In this document: one piece after another, positions 53,993 through 62,304 of the stretch
How the letters are laid out: every line of letters begins with the position of its first letter
Position numbering within the stretch: position 1 is the stretch's first letter
Assembly: GCA_958295785.1 (NCBI GenBank)
Contig: OY282377.1
Location: 2,060,394-2,124,393, forward strand
DNA from: an uncultured Latescibacterota bacterium
GTDB lineage: Bacteria > Latescibacterota > UBA2968
DNA: 64,000 nt
Direction: 5' to 3'
Notes under the pieces: model-generated
Database searches by the model: none
Told to the model about the DNA's origin: nothing
The model's input: the letters and a program-made list of their open reading frames with translations, nothing else
Translations under genes and position numbers: made by a program

Positions 53993-54327
53993 TGGGATTC
54001 CTCGCTTTCTCCAATACATCGGTTTGGGTGTCGTAAGATTTCAGTACGCGACAAAACGCACAGATACAGCGGGGTACAACTGGCCGGTGAACGGGCTTGA
54101 GAGACAACCCGTTGTATTGGGTTCGCTGCGTTGTAGGCTATGCTGGCGTTGAATATAAGGCGAGATCGGCAAGGGCGCAATGCGGAAAACCGAGGGGATT
54201 CTCAGCGTCCACCCCGCGCTCGGCTCGCATTTTTGGGAACCCTTATGATGCGTGAGGGTTTAAGTTGTGACCAACGATATCAGACCTCGGGGCTGCTGAG
54301 AACGCAGGCCCGATGGGGGAGGATTTT
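53993..54327. repeat. Divergent intergenic region between acs and the sigma factor
   Basis: Contains the CGACAAAACGCACAGATACA block (54050), a family B hairpin copy (about 54071-54121, core ACAACTGGCCGGTG with GTTGTA), and the ECF-type promoter described separately. The rest shows nothing recognisable. Confidence 0.55.
54236..54263 (+). promoter_or_regulatory. ECF (sigma-E type) promoter upstream of the sigma factor
   Basis: GGAACCC (54236-54242) and GTTTAA (54258-54263) are separated by 15 bases, close to the GGAACTT-N15/16-GTCTAA pattern of RpoE-like sigma factors. It suggests that the sigma factor activates its own operon. Confidence 0.55.
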
Positions 54328-54939
54328 ATGCTTATGGTAAATTCGAGATACGGACATGGCGAACAATCAGATATAGAGGTTTTGGCTGAGGTATCCGCAG
54401 GAGATATCGATGCTTATGGGAAAATTGTGCGGCGCTACCAAGGGCGGTTGTACAATTTTGTCTTCCGGTTTGTGGGCGACAAGGAAACAGCAGAAGATAT
54501 CGTCCAAGAGGCGTTTTTGCGCGCATTTGGCAAGCGGGAGGAATACCGCGCTATCGCCAATTTTTCGACTTGGCTGTTCACCATTGCCGGGAATTTGGCA
54601 AAAAGTGAACTGAGAAGGCGCAAGCGATGGCGATTGTTTTCGATACATCGAGACGAAGAGTCCGACACCGGCATGGAATTGCCCGATGAGTCGAGGCGCC
54701 CAGATCGCATGGCAGAATCCTCGCTGACCGATGTGGAAATTCAAAATGCCATTGCTTCGCTGGCCGATAATTACCGCCAAGTGATTTTGTTGCGCGATGT
54801 GGAGGGTCTGTCCTATTACGAAATCTCCCAAGTCGTGAACTGTCCGGTTGGCACGGTCAAATCGCGCGTCAACCGCGCCCGCTTAAAATTGCAACAGAAA
54901 TTGAAAAACGAAGGTCGAGATGTGGGCATTACCGTCTAA
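54328..54939 (+). CDS. ECF RNA polymerase sigma factor (RpoE-like)
   Basis: The start ATG at 54328 follows GGGGGAGGA, giving 203 residues. An ATG 5 codons upstream is also in frame. Region 2 is clear (YGKIVRRYQGRLYNFVFRFV, AEDIVQEAFLRAFGKREEYR) and region 4 carries the DNA-binding helix-turn-helix (VEGLSYYEISQVVNCPVGTV, KSRVNRARLKL). It directs RNA polymerase to envelope-stress-type promoters. The anti-sigma gene follows 44 bases later. The GGAACCC-type promoter upstream suggests autoregulation. Confidence 0.93.
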   Translation: MLMVNSRYGHGEQSDIEVLAEVSAGDIDAYGKIVRRYQGRLYNFVFRFVGDKETAEDIVQEAFLRAFGKREEYRAIANFSTWLFTIAGNLAKSELRRRKRWRLFSIHRDEESDTGMELPDESRRPDRMAESSLTDVEIQNAIASLADNYRQVILLRDVEGLSYYEISQVVNCPVGTVKSRVNRARLKLQQKLKNEGRDVGITV

Positions 54940-54983
54940 CATCCCAAACCCTGAAAATCCCGATAGGAGGATAAAAAGAGACC

Positions 54984-55544
54984 ATGACTGTTAAGGAGTT
55001 TGAATCGCGGGTTTCAGCTTATGTCGAAGGCGAACTGAACCCGGTTGAAATGGCGACAATGGAGCGCAAAGCCGCCGAATGCGCGCACTGTCGCGCTTTG
55101 TTGACCGATGTGCGCGCCCTGATAGAGCGCGTCGGTAAATTGCCGCAGGTGCGCCCCTCGGCCGAGTTTCATTTTGCGCTGCGTAGCCATTTCTTGATGG
55201 AAGGATCGAAAAAGAGACGCGGTTTGCACAAGGCGCTGTTTTCTTCCCCCACGCGAACCATCACAACGCTGGCCGCTGCTGTGGTGATCGGCTTGGGGTT
55301 GACGCAGGTGGTTTTCAACGCCGATACCTCCCCAATGGCGGTGGAGCAGGTGGAAATTCCATTGGCGCCGGGCGAACGGCTCGATGTGGGCGCGCTGGAG
55401 TTGGAACGCTTGTCCGAGGAATCCTATAGTCTAAATGGTCGTCATCTTCGGGATTCGGTGCGCGTGGATTCCGTGAAACAACGACCATCAGATGTGCGCG
55501 ATCAACACCGGGTAAAACAAGTTCCGGTATCGTATTCATTTTGA
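54984..55544 (+). CDS. Anti-sigma factor with ZAS-like domain
   Basis: This 186-residue protein starts at an ATG 13 bases after GATAGGAGG. Residues 5-50 resemble the zinc-binding anti-sigma domain: FESRVSAYVEGELNPVEMAT and KAAECAHCRALL. The C-x-x-C pair is kept, but the usual histidine before it is lysine, so zinc binding is uncertain. A transmembrane helix lies near 85-105 (TTLAAAVVIGLGLTQVVF). The periplasmic part is short. It should hold the upstream sigma factor at the membrane until a signal triggers release. Confidence 0.82.
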   Translation: MTVKEFESRVSAYVEGELNPVEMATMERKAAECAHCRALLTDVRALIERVGKLPQVRPSAEFHFALRSHFLMEGSKKRRGLHKALFSSPTRTITTLAAAVVIGLGLTQVVFNADTSPMAVEQVEIPLAPGERLDVGALELERLSEESYSLNGRHLRDSVRVDSVKQRPSDVRDQHRVKQVPVSYSF

Positions 55545-55581
55545 CGTTGACGCAGTGGGATCAGAGGTTGGGCTGGCATCT

Positions 55582-56703
55582 ATGGCGATGACGATGAGAT
55601 CTTTTTGGTGTGCAATGGCACTGTGCCTGTTCGTCGGCAAGGGGTGGGCCGATGGTTTGTTGCACGCGCTCGAAAATGAGATTGCAGCGATACTGGAGAA
55701 AAATCGGCAGGGTGTGGTGTGCATTCACGCGCTGTATCCCCGGCCGCAGGCAGACAATGGGCCATTTGGTTCGGTGTTTGCCCACGGCACGGGGTTTGTT
55801 TTTGATCCTCGCGGGTATATTCTCACCATAGAAGCCGCGGTTAAAGATGCCGAGGAGATTCGCGTCACGCTCGCCTCTGGCGTGCAGGCGCGGGCTTCGC
55901 TCGTGGGAACAGACCCGATTTCGGGGATTGCCGTCATTCGCACAGAGGCAGAAAATTTGCCCGCGGTTGTGATTGGCGATTCGCAAAAGATTCGCATTGG
56001 GCACTACGCCTTTTTGCTGGGCAATGATTTTGGCAATCTGGTGCCGGCTTTTGGAACCGTGCATGAAGTCTATCCGGATACGGACTTGATTCAGGTGTCT
56101 GCCCATGTGCAGAGCAGTTATGGCGGCGCGCCCGTGTTTTGCAGCAGTGGACGGGTTGGGGGCATGGTGTGGCGCTATCAAGACCCGGTCAGAGCTATCG
56201 CCCAAGATGGCACGCCACTGTCTCAGACTGTCTTTGGATGGCGGCCTATGCCGTCCTCGATTTTTGTTATCCCGATCAATCGCGCGATGCGCGTGGCGCG
56301 GGCACTGGTCGCGCATGGGCAAATGGTTTATGGCAAATTGGGCGTAGAGGTCGCGCAACGGGGCGACGAGGTGGTGGTGGTCAATGTGCAACCCAACAGC
56401 CCCGCAATAGATGGCGGGCTTCAGCCGGGCGATGTGGTGCTCTCATTTCGGGGACGCGCCATTGCCGGCCCGATTCATCTGCAGCGAATGGTGATGGAAA
56501 GCGCGCCGGGCGAGGCCGCAACCCTGGGGATTCGGCGAGACGGACAGGGGGTGACAAAGCAAGTCGTGCTGTGTCAGATGGATAGATCAACGCTGGCCTC
56601 TTCGCGGCCCGCGCCAACGCCCGAGGATGTCGCCGTGTATCAGCAAATCAATTACCTGCAACGAGAAGTCGGGCGTCTGTGGCAAATTTTGCATCGCAAA
56701 TAA
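55582..56703 (+). CDS. HtrA-like pseudoprotease with PDZ domain
   Basis: I use ATG 55582 (373 residues) as start, because it begins the signal peptide (MRSFWCAMALCLFVGKGWA); a GTG at 55555 is possible. Residues 45-250 have the trypsin-like HtrA fold and a PDZ domain follows (about 265-350, NSPAIDGGLQPGDVVLSFRG). All three catalytic residues appear lost: the N-H-V histidine is Ala85 (ILTIEAAV), the D-L-A aspartate is Gly115 (SGIAVIR), and the G-N-S-G-G serine is Tyr180 (SSYGGAP). It is therefore a candidate sensor or chaperone rather than a protease. It follows the sigma and anti-sigma genes and probably shares their mRNA. Confidence 0.85.
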   Translation: MAMTMRSFWCAMALCLFVGKGWADGLLHALENEIAAILEKNRQGVVCIHALYPRPQADNGPFGSVFAHGTGFVFDPRGYILTIEAAVKDAEEIRVTLASGVQARASLVGTDPISGIAVIRTEAENLPAVVIGDSQKIRIGHYAFLLGNDFGNLVPAFGTVHEVYPDTDLIQVSAHVQSSYGGAPVFCSSGRVGGMVWRYQDPVRAIAQDGTPLSQTVFGWRPMPSSIFVIPINRAMRVARALVAHGQMVYGKLGVEVAQRGDEVVVVNVQPNSPAIDGGLQPGDVVLSFRGRAIAGPIHLQRMVMESAPGEAATLGIRRDGQGVTKQVVLCQMDRSTLASSRPAPTPEDVAVYQQINYLQREVGRLWQILHRK

Positions 56704-56728
56704 ACGCGCTACAATAAACGCCAAACGC

Positions 56729-56767
56729 AAAAAAGCGGTGATCCGAAGATCGCCGCTTTTATTTTTT
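56729..56767 (+). terminator. Rho-independent terminator of the sigma-factor operon
   Basis: AAAAAAGCGG-T-GATC pairs with GATC-G-CCGCTTTT around a CGAA loop, followed by ATTTTTT. It lies 27 bases after the HtrA-like stop. Confidence 0.9.
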
Positions 56768-56842
56768 CGTGAATCCTGCAAGGACAAGGGCTTATACTAA
56801 AACGATTGTTTAATTGTTTTCCATTAAACTGGTAATTTTTCC

Positions 56843-56871
56843 TTGACACCTGTTCTTTTGTTTAGTATTAT
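56843..56871 (+). promoter_or_regulatory. Consensus sigma-70 promoter
   Basis: TTGACA (56843-56848), a 17-base spacer and TATTAT (56866-56871) precede the 98-residue gene by about 40 bases. It is among the strongest-looking promoters in the window. Confidence 0.85.
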
Positions 56872-56913
56872 TGCATTGAGCATTGAAACGCACTTTTTCG
56901 ACAGGAGGTAGCC

Positions 56914-57210
56914 ATGGCGAGCATGATGCTTCAAAACGAGCGGGGAATTGAGGAAGTTCGGTTGTCCGATTTGAGTCGGGATTTGCTCAAAGTTGCCGAC
57001 CGCATTCAGGCCGAGATGCCGTCTGTGCCTTTTGACGCCATTCGCCCCGAAGCGATGGCGCGAGTTGAAGCCGCTGAACAGGCTGTCGATACGCTGGCCC
57101 GAGATTTGAGCCAAGGGCAAGGGGAACTCATCGAGTGGCACGGCGCACTCACGGCTTATGAATCGGCTTGGTTTCAGGTCATCGAGTCTTTGGGCGCGCG
57201 CAACAATTAG
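56914..57210 (+). CDS. Small helical protein of unknown function
   Basis: This 98-residue protein starts at an ATG behind GACAGGAGG. It is predicted to be largely helical (RLSDLSRDLLKVADRIQAEM, RVEAAEQAVDTLARDLSQGQ) and acidic. No family is recognised. A strong promoter lies upstream, and the 238-residue gene follows 81 bases later on the same strand. Co-transcription with that DNA-metabolism-like protein is the only clue to its role. Confidence 0.7.
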   Translation: MASMMLQNERGIEEVRLSDLSRDLLKVADRIQAEMPSVPFDAIRPEAMARVEAAEQAVDTLARDLSQGQGELIEWHGALTAYESAWFQVIESLGARNN

Positions 57211-57291
57211 ATCGCAAACGCATATTGACATTGTTTTCGGCGAAAGGCCCGTTGTGTCGCCGATTTTCACAAAAGGAAAGGAGAAATTGCG

Positions 57292-58008
57292 ATGGCCCAT
57301 GCTTCAACAGTTCAACCGATTAACGGTATGCCCGATAGGGTCAAGCAGATTGCAGAATCCGAAAATTTTCCCCTTGAGAAGATCGATGAATTTGTGGTGT
57401 TCATCCAAAATGAGCCTTACATCACGTCTGCGGGGTTGCAGTGCAAAATGTTGCAAACCTATAAGGCCGGCAAATTCGCGGTGCAAGCTCTTATGCCCTC
57501 CAAAGAGGAATACGCCCTTTTGCGGCGGATGATGGGGTTGAAAGACGAAGAACCTCTCGTGGTTATGCGCGGCGAAGTGTGGGTTGAGGGGCTCGACCGG
57601 CCTTTTGTGGATTACGGCACCACAACGCCCAAAAATCTCAAAGGCTTTGTCCGATTTTCAGATTATCCGCTCGAAATGGCGACGCGACGCGCCACCAATC
57701 GGGCGATGCGCTTGGCAACGGCGACCGGGATGTGTTCCGTAGATGAGATTCAGGCGGGTACGGGTTCTGGTAGCGGAATTGCTCCAAATGGTTCTATCGG
57801 GGAAACGCATGATGCAGCGACGCCAAATCAGATCGATTTGATCAAAAATTTGGGGCGAAGCTCACTGCTCACAGATACAGAGCGCAAGCGTTTGGAAACC
57901 CAGATCCGCGATGGACTGGGCAAACGCCAAGCATCCGAATTGATCGACAAAATCAAAGCGAGGTTAGACCTGCGGCGAAAAGCCGATGTCCAACCCGTTG
58001 CCGCCTAA
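57292..58008 (+). CDS. Putative ssDNA-annealing or recombination-type protein
   Basis: This 238-residue protein starts at an ATG behind AAAGGAAAGGAG. The N-terminal part resembles phage-like recombination mediators, with YGTTTPKNLKGFVRFSDYPLEMATRRATNRAMRLATATG, cited here in pieces: VDYGTTTPKN, YPLEMATRRATNRAMRLATA. A glycine/serine linker (about 158-170) leads to a small C-terminal domain (ATPNQIDLIKNLGRSSLLTD, ASELIDKIKARLD), similar to the C-terminal mini-domains seen in ERF, RecT or Rad52-like annealing proteins. The assignment is tentative. It ends with a hairpin terminator about 150 bases downstream. Confidence 0.6.
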   Translation: MAHASTVQPINGMPDRVKQIAESENFPLEKIDEFVVFIQNEPYITSAGLQCKMLQTYKAGKFAVQALMPSKEEYALLRRMMGLKDEEPLVVMRGEVWVEGLDRPFVDYGTTTPKNLKGFVRFSDYPLEMATRRATNRAMRLATATGMCSVDEIQAGTGSGSGIAPNGSIGETHDAATPNQIDLIKNLGRSSLLTDTERKRLETQIRDGLGKRQASELIDKIKARLDLRRKADVQPVAA

Positions 58009-58155
58009 TGCGAAGATGCGTTCCCAACTCATGTATCTATCGGGGAACGACTTATAGAACCAGATCTCGCGCCGGTTGTGCCGCGCATTCTTTCGTCAGG
58101 GGAGAGGGGAAAGATAGGTGCTGAAAGTCAGTACTGTAGCGTGCAACCGGCCCGT

Positions 58156-58192
58156 AAAACGGAGGTTCCTTTTGGAATCTCCGTTTTTTTAG
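58156..58192 (+). terminator. Rho-independent terminator
   Basis: AAAACGGAG-GTTCC pairs with GGAAT-CTCCGTTTT (one mismatch) around a TTTT loop, followed by TTT. It separates the recombination-like gene from the GWxTD gene. Confidence 0.85.
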
Positions 58193-58275
58193 TCGTTGTC
58201 CAATGGCTTGTGTTTTCTAGTTTTTTTTCGTATCATAAGATCGAACACAGGCGATCAAAAACGAGGGGGCTCGTT

Positions 58276-60630
58276 ATGAAATGGATGATGCTGGGCGTTT
58301 TGTGCGCCGCGCTGGTCGTGGCGACAGAGGGGCAGGCAAAAAATGCTTCGCCAGAGGCAATCGCCGCAGCGGAAAAAGCATATCGAGAAGGACTGAAACA
58401 ATTGGCGTCCGGCGATTTGGATGCGGCGCGCTTGTCTTTTCAATCCGCGATAGATCAGCATGAAAAATACGCACCCGCCTATGTGGGCCTGGGCCATACC
58501 CATTTGAAACAGGGCGATTTGGATGCGGCGGAAAAGGCGTTTAAGCATGCGGTGGCAAAAGACAAAAAGCACGCGCCCGCATACAATGGGTTGGGCCTGG
58601 TTTATCGCAATAAAAACAAGGAATTGCGGCGGGCAATTGCGTATTTTCGGGATGCAATCAGGGCGGACAAACAGTATTCGGAAGCGCGATACAACCTGGC
58701 GCGAACACTGGAAGAATACGGCAACAGCGAGACGCTCAAAGCCTATCGCAATGTCTTGGAAATCGATCCCAAACACCCCAATGCGAATTATCGCCTGGGA
58801 ATATTGCTGGATGAGAACCGGGAATATGAAAAGGCCGTGCAGGCGTATCGCGATCAGTTGGCAGCAAAGCCGGATCACTACGGCGCGCGGTTGAATTTGG
58901 GCATCGATCTCAAAGCACTCGGGCAATTGCGCGAAGCACTTCAGCATCTGGTCGAGGTTGCAAAAGTTGCCAACGATTTTCAGCGGCGGGCCGTGCTGGA
59001 ATTGGCGCAGGTGTTTCAAAAGGCCAAGGCGTTTGACAATGCCGCGCAATTGTTCGCATCTTATATCAAACAATTGCCAGAAAAAGACAGGGAACTGTAT
59101 TGGGATCTGACATTCGCCGCATCAGGCCCCATTCTCGATCAATACAACGCCGCCGAGACGATGGCCGAGCGAACGCGCATTTTCAGGGCATTTTGGTCGC
59201 GCTTAGACCCGGCACCCGTCACAGAGGCCAATGAGCGGTTGTTGGAACACTATCGCCGAGTCGCGTACGCACGCGAATTTTTTGGCGCGCACCGGTTTCC
59301 GTGGGACGCACGCGGCGAGGCGTATATCCGCTATGGGGCTCCCGATCATGTGAGCAATTCTGGCAATATCCGCTTGGAGCGAACCAAGGATGTGGTTGCT
59401 GTCAAAGAGCGGCTCATTCAAAAGGCAGGGCCTGCGGCAGAACAACTGGCGAAAGCGCGGATCGATGAGGTGAGCGAAAACATGGTGGGCATGCGCGATC
59501 AGTTGCGCCGTGAAGCCAACACAGTTGAGAATCGCGCCCGCGACCGAGCGCGCGTGGCCGGCGCGACCATTTTGGGGTGGCCCGTATATCCGGTGGATGG
59601 GATATGGGAATACTGGATCTATGCAGATGTGGGCGATGGCATTGAGGTCGTGTTTGAACAGCGCATGAACCAAGGCGCCTGGGATTATGCCGATGTGCCG
59701 CTCGGTCGCGGGCGCGTTGCGCGAATATGGCAAGAGATGCACTCAGAGCGCGTTTTGCACCAAGTCGCCGCGTTCGCGCCGACGCATTATCGCCCGGATT
59801 TTGCGACCGGGCCCTTGGATTTTTATTTGGCCTCATCGGCGTTTCGCGGGAAAGATGGCCTGACCGCGCTCGAAGTTTATTACGGCATTCCAACGTCGCA
59901 GTTGCACTTTGCGCCTGGGCCGGATGGCAAACAGGTCGCACACCTAAATCGCGGTGTGGCGGTGTACAATCGGAAGGGCGATCCGGTGTATCGCACAAGT
60001 CGGGAAATGGTGCTGCCTGGTGAGATCAATCGGTCCGCAGGCGCGTACCTGCCCGAGTTTGATCGCTTGCTCCTAACCCCGGGCGAGTATCGCATTGCGG
60101 TTCAGATCTTGGATCGCCGTTCGAGAAAATCGCAGGTGTACCAGATCCAGCGCGTCATCCCGGAATTTGATGCAGACGATGAATTGAAAATCAGCGACGT
60201 GGAACTCGCCGCCACCATCGACATAAGCGATAAGAGCCGATTCCAAAAGGGCGACTTGGCCGTGATCCCACTCGCTTCAAAAACGTATTCGCCCGCGCAA
60301 CCCGTGTTCATCTATTTTGAAATCTACAACTTGAAACGCAATGCGTTCGGCCAAACCCGATACCGCGTGTCTTATGTGGTGCGCTCGCGCGACCAAAAGA
60401 CTATCGGCGTGCGAATTTTGGGCGGCGTGGGCAACTTGCTCGGTCAAAAGCGCGATCAGGGCGTTATATCCATTGAATACGAACAGGTGGGCGCAGAAAC
60501 GCAAGCACCGGGGTATCTTGAATTGGATATGTCGCGCTCTGAACCGGGAGAAAAAATCGTGGAAATTGCAATTGTAGATGAAACCACAGGCCAAACCGCA
60601 AGCGCGACAACAACGCTTGTCATTCAATAG
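58276..60630 (+). CDS. TPR and GWxTD domain protein
   Basis: The start ATG at 58276 begins a signal peptide (MKWMMLGVLCAALVVATEGQ) and has GAGGGGG upstream, giving 784 residues. Residues 25-330 contain about seven TPR-type helix pairs (GDLDAARLSFQSAIDQHEKY, GDLDAAEKAFKHAVAKDKKH, EYEKAVQAYRDQLAAKPDHY). From about 345 the GWxTD domain follows, with a variant core FPWDARGEAYIRYGAPDHV. The C-terminal 200 residues are beta-rich. GWxTD proteins are typical of FCB-group bacteria and their function is unknown. They are often secreted or periplasmic. The last 17 codons are duplicated three more times downstream with the coiled-coil genes. Confidence 0.85.
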   Translation: MKWMMLGVLCAALVVATEGQAKNASPEAIAAAEKAYREGLKQLASGDLDAARLSFQSAIDQHEKYAPAYVGLGHTHLKQGDLDAAEKAFKHAVAKDKKHAPAYNGLGLVYRNKNKELRRAIAYFRDAIRADKQYSEARYNLARTLEEYGNSETLKAYRNVLEIDPKHPNANYRLGILLDENREYEKAVQAYRDQLAAKPDHYGARLNLGIDLKALGQLREALQHLVEVAKVANDFQRRAVLELAQVFQKAKAFDNAAQLFASYIKQLPEKDRELYWDLTFAASGPILDQYNAAETMAERTRIFRAFWSRLDPAPVTEANERLLEHYRRVAYAREFFGAHRFPWDARGEAYIRYGAPDHVSNSGNIRLERTKDVVAVKERLIQKAGPAAEQLAKARIDEVSENMVGMRDQLRREANTVENRARDRARVAGATILGWPVYPVDGIWEYWIYADVGDGIEVVFEQRMNQGAWDYADVPLGRGRVARIWQEMHSERVLHQVAAFAPTHYRPDFATGPLDFYLASSAFRGKDGLTALEVYYGIPTSQLHFAPGPDGKQVAHLNRGVAVYNRKGDPVYRTSREMVLPGEINRSAGAYLPEFDRLLLTPGEYRIAVQILDRRSRKSQVYQIQRVIPEFDADDELKISDVELAATIDISDKSRFQKGDLAVIPLASKTYSPAQPVFIYFEIYNLKRNAFGQTRYRVSYVVRSRDQKTIGVRILGGVGNLLGQKRDQGVISIEYEQVGAETQAPGYLELDMSRSEPGEKIVEIAIVDETTGQTASATTTLVIQ

Positions 60631-60642
60631 AGGAGCAACACC

Positions 60643-61041
60643 ATGACTGGATTCGATACCCTCAAGGTAGCCGTGCGGTTGCAGGAGGAAGCAGGCTTTG
60701 AAGAACACCAAGCGCGTGCCTTGGTGACCGCTTTTGCCGAAGGCATGGGTGAGGAACTGGCGACAAAAAATGATCTGGAGAAGACAGAGGCTGCTCTGCA
60801 AGGCCAGATTGTCGCTCTGAAAAGCGATCTGGAGAAAACAGAAACTGCTCTGCAAGGCCAGATTGTCGCTCTGAAAAACGATCTGGAGAAAACAGAGGCG
60901 ACACTGAGGAGCGATCTGGAAAAGATGGCTGCGATATTGCGGAGTGAGATGCGCGAACTTGAGCAGCGTATGACCTTGCGGCTTGGGGCGATGATTGCCG
61001 CCGCGGTGGGAATTATCGTGGCGGTGGATAAGTTGCTATAA
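60643..61041 (+). CDS. DUF1640-like coiled-coil membrane protein, copy 1
   Basis: This 132-residue protein starts at an ATG behind GAGGAGCAACACC. It has an N-terminal helical part (FDTLKVAVRLQEEAGFEEHQ, ALVTAFAEGMGEELATKNDL), a coiled coil built from modules of 18, 18 and 11 residues (LEKTEAALQGQIVALKSD and LEKTEATLRSD types), and a C-terminal transmembrane helix (LGAMIAAAVGIIVAVDKLL). This is the DUF1640/CCDC90-like layout. The N-terminal part would lie in the cytoplasm, with the protein tail-anchored. It is separated from the GWxTD stop by 12 bases. Confidence 0.85.
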   Translation: MTGFDTLKVAVRLQEEAGFEEHQARALVTAFAEGMGEELATKNDLEKTEAALQGQIVALKSDLEKTETALQGQIVALKNDLEKTEATLRSDLEKMAAILRSEMRELEQRMTLRLGAMIAAAVGIIVAVDKLL

Positions 61042-61170
61042 GCGAGAACGGATCCGTGTTAAAAAACGCAGAAAAAATAGGGGACTGTATTTGTGAACTC
61101 CACCACTGAAACCACAGGTTAAACAGCAAGCGCGACAACAATGCTTGTCATTCAATAGAGGAGCAACACC

Positions 61171-61635
61171 ATGACTGGATTCGATACCCTCAAGGTAGCC
61201 GTGCGGTTGCAGGAGGAAGCAGGCTTCGAAGAACACCAAGCGCGTGCCTTGGTGACCGCTTTTGCCGAAGGCATGGGTGAGGAACTGGCGACAAAAAATG
61301 ATCTGGAGAAGACAGAGGCTGCCTTGAAGAGCGATCTGGAGAAGACAGAGGCTGCTCTGCAAGGCCAGATTGTCGCTCTGAAAAGCGATCTGGAGAAGAC
61401 AGAGACCGCTCTGAAAAGCGATCTGGAGAAGACAGAAACTGCTCTGCAAGGCCAGATTGTCGCTCTGAAAAACGATCTGGAGAAAACAGAGGCGACACTG
61501 AGGAGCGATCTGGAAAAGATGGCTACGATATTGCGGAGTGAGATGCGCGAACTTGAGCAACGTATGACCTTGCGGCTCGGGGCGATGATTGCCGCCGCGG
61601 TGGGAATTATCGTGGCAGTGGATAAGTTGCTATAA
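61171..61635 (+). CDS. DUF1640-like coiled-coil membrane protein, copy 2
   Basis: This 154-residue copy keeps the ATG start and Shine-Dalgarno. The module order is 11, 18, 11, 18, 11 residues before the invariant LEKMATILRSEMRELEQRM segment. The N-terminal and transmembrane parts are identical or nearly so to copy 1. The difference from copy 1 is two extra 11-residue (33-base) modules. Confidence 0.85.
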   Translation: MTGFDTLKVAVRLQEEAGFEEHQARALVTAFAEGMGEELATKNDLEKTEAALKSDLEKTEAALQGQIVALKSDLEKTETALKSDLEKTETALQGQIVALKNDLEKTEATLRSDLEKMATILRSEMRELEQRMTLRLGAMIAAAVGIIVAVDKLL

Positions 61636-61764
61636 GCGAGAGCGAATCCGTGTTAAAAAACGCAGAAAAAATAGGGGACTGTATTTGTGAACTCCACCAC
61701 TGAAACCACAGGTTAAACAGCAAGCGCGACAACAATGCTTGTCATTCAATAGAGGAGCAACACC

Positions 61765-62175
61765 CTGACTGGATTCGATACCCTCAAGGCAGCCGTGCGG
61801 TTGCAGGAGGAAGCAGGCTTCGAAGAACACCAAGCGCGTGCCTTGGTGACCGCTTTTGCCGAAGGCATGGGTGAGGAACTGGCGACAAAAAATGATCTGG
61901 AGAAGACAGAGGCTGCCTTGAAGAGCGATCTGGAGAAGACAGAGGCTGCTCTGCAAGGCCAGATTGTCGCTCTGAAAAGCGATCTGGAGAAAACAGAGAC
62001 CGCTCTGAGGAGCGATCTGGAGAAAACAGAGGCGACACTGAGGAGCGATCTGGAAAAGATGGCTACGATATTGCGGAGTGAGATGCGCGAACTTGAGCAA
62101 CGTATGACCTTGCGGCTCGGGGCGATGATTGCCGCTGCGGTGGGAATTATCGTGGCAGTGGATAAGTTGCTATAA
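61765..62175 (+). CDS. DUF1640-like coiled-coil membrane protein, copy 3 (CTG start)
   Basis: The start codon has changed from ATG to CTG at 61765 while the Shine-Dalgarno GAGGAG and the rest of the frame are intact. Reading from the CTG gives 136 residues; the next methionine is well inside the conserved region. Modules are 11, 18, 11, 11. CTG is a poor bacterial start, so expression may be low or absent. The lack of other damage suggests recent duplication. Confidence 0.65.
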   Translation: MTGFDTLKAAVRLQEEAGFEEHQARALVTAFAEGMGEELATKNDLEKTEAALKSDLEKTEAALQGQIVALKSDLEKTETALRSDLEKTEATLRSDLEKMATILRSEMRELEQRMTLRLGAMIAAAVGIIVAVDKLL

Positions 62176-62304
62176 GCGAGAACGGATCCGTGTTAAAAAA
62201 CGCAGAAAAAATAGGGGACTGTATTTGTGAACTCCACCACTGAAACCACAGGTTAAACAGCAAGCGCGACAACAATGCTTGTCATTCAATAGAGGAGCAA
62301 CACC

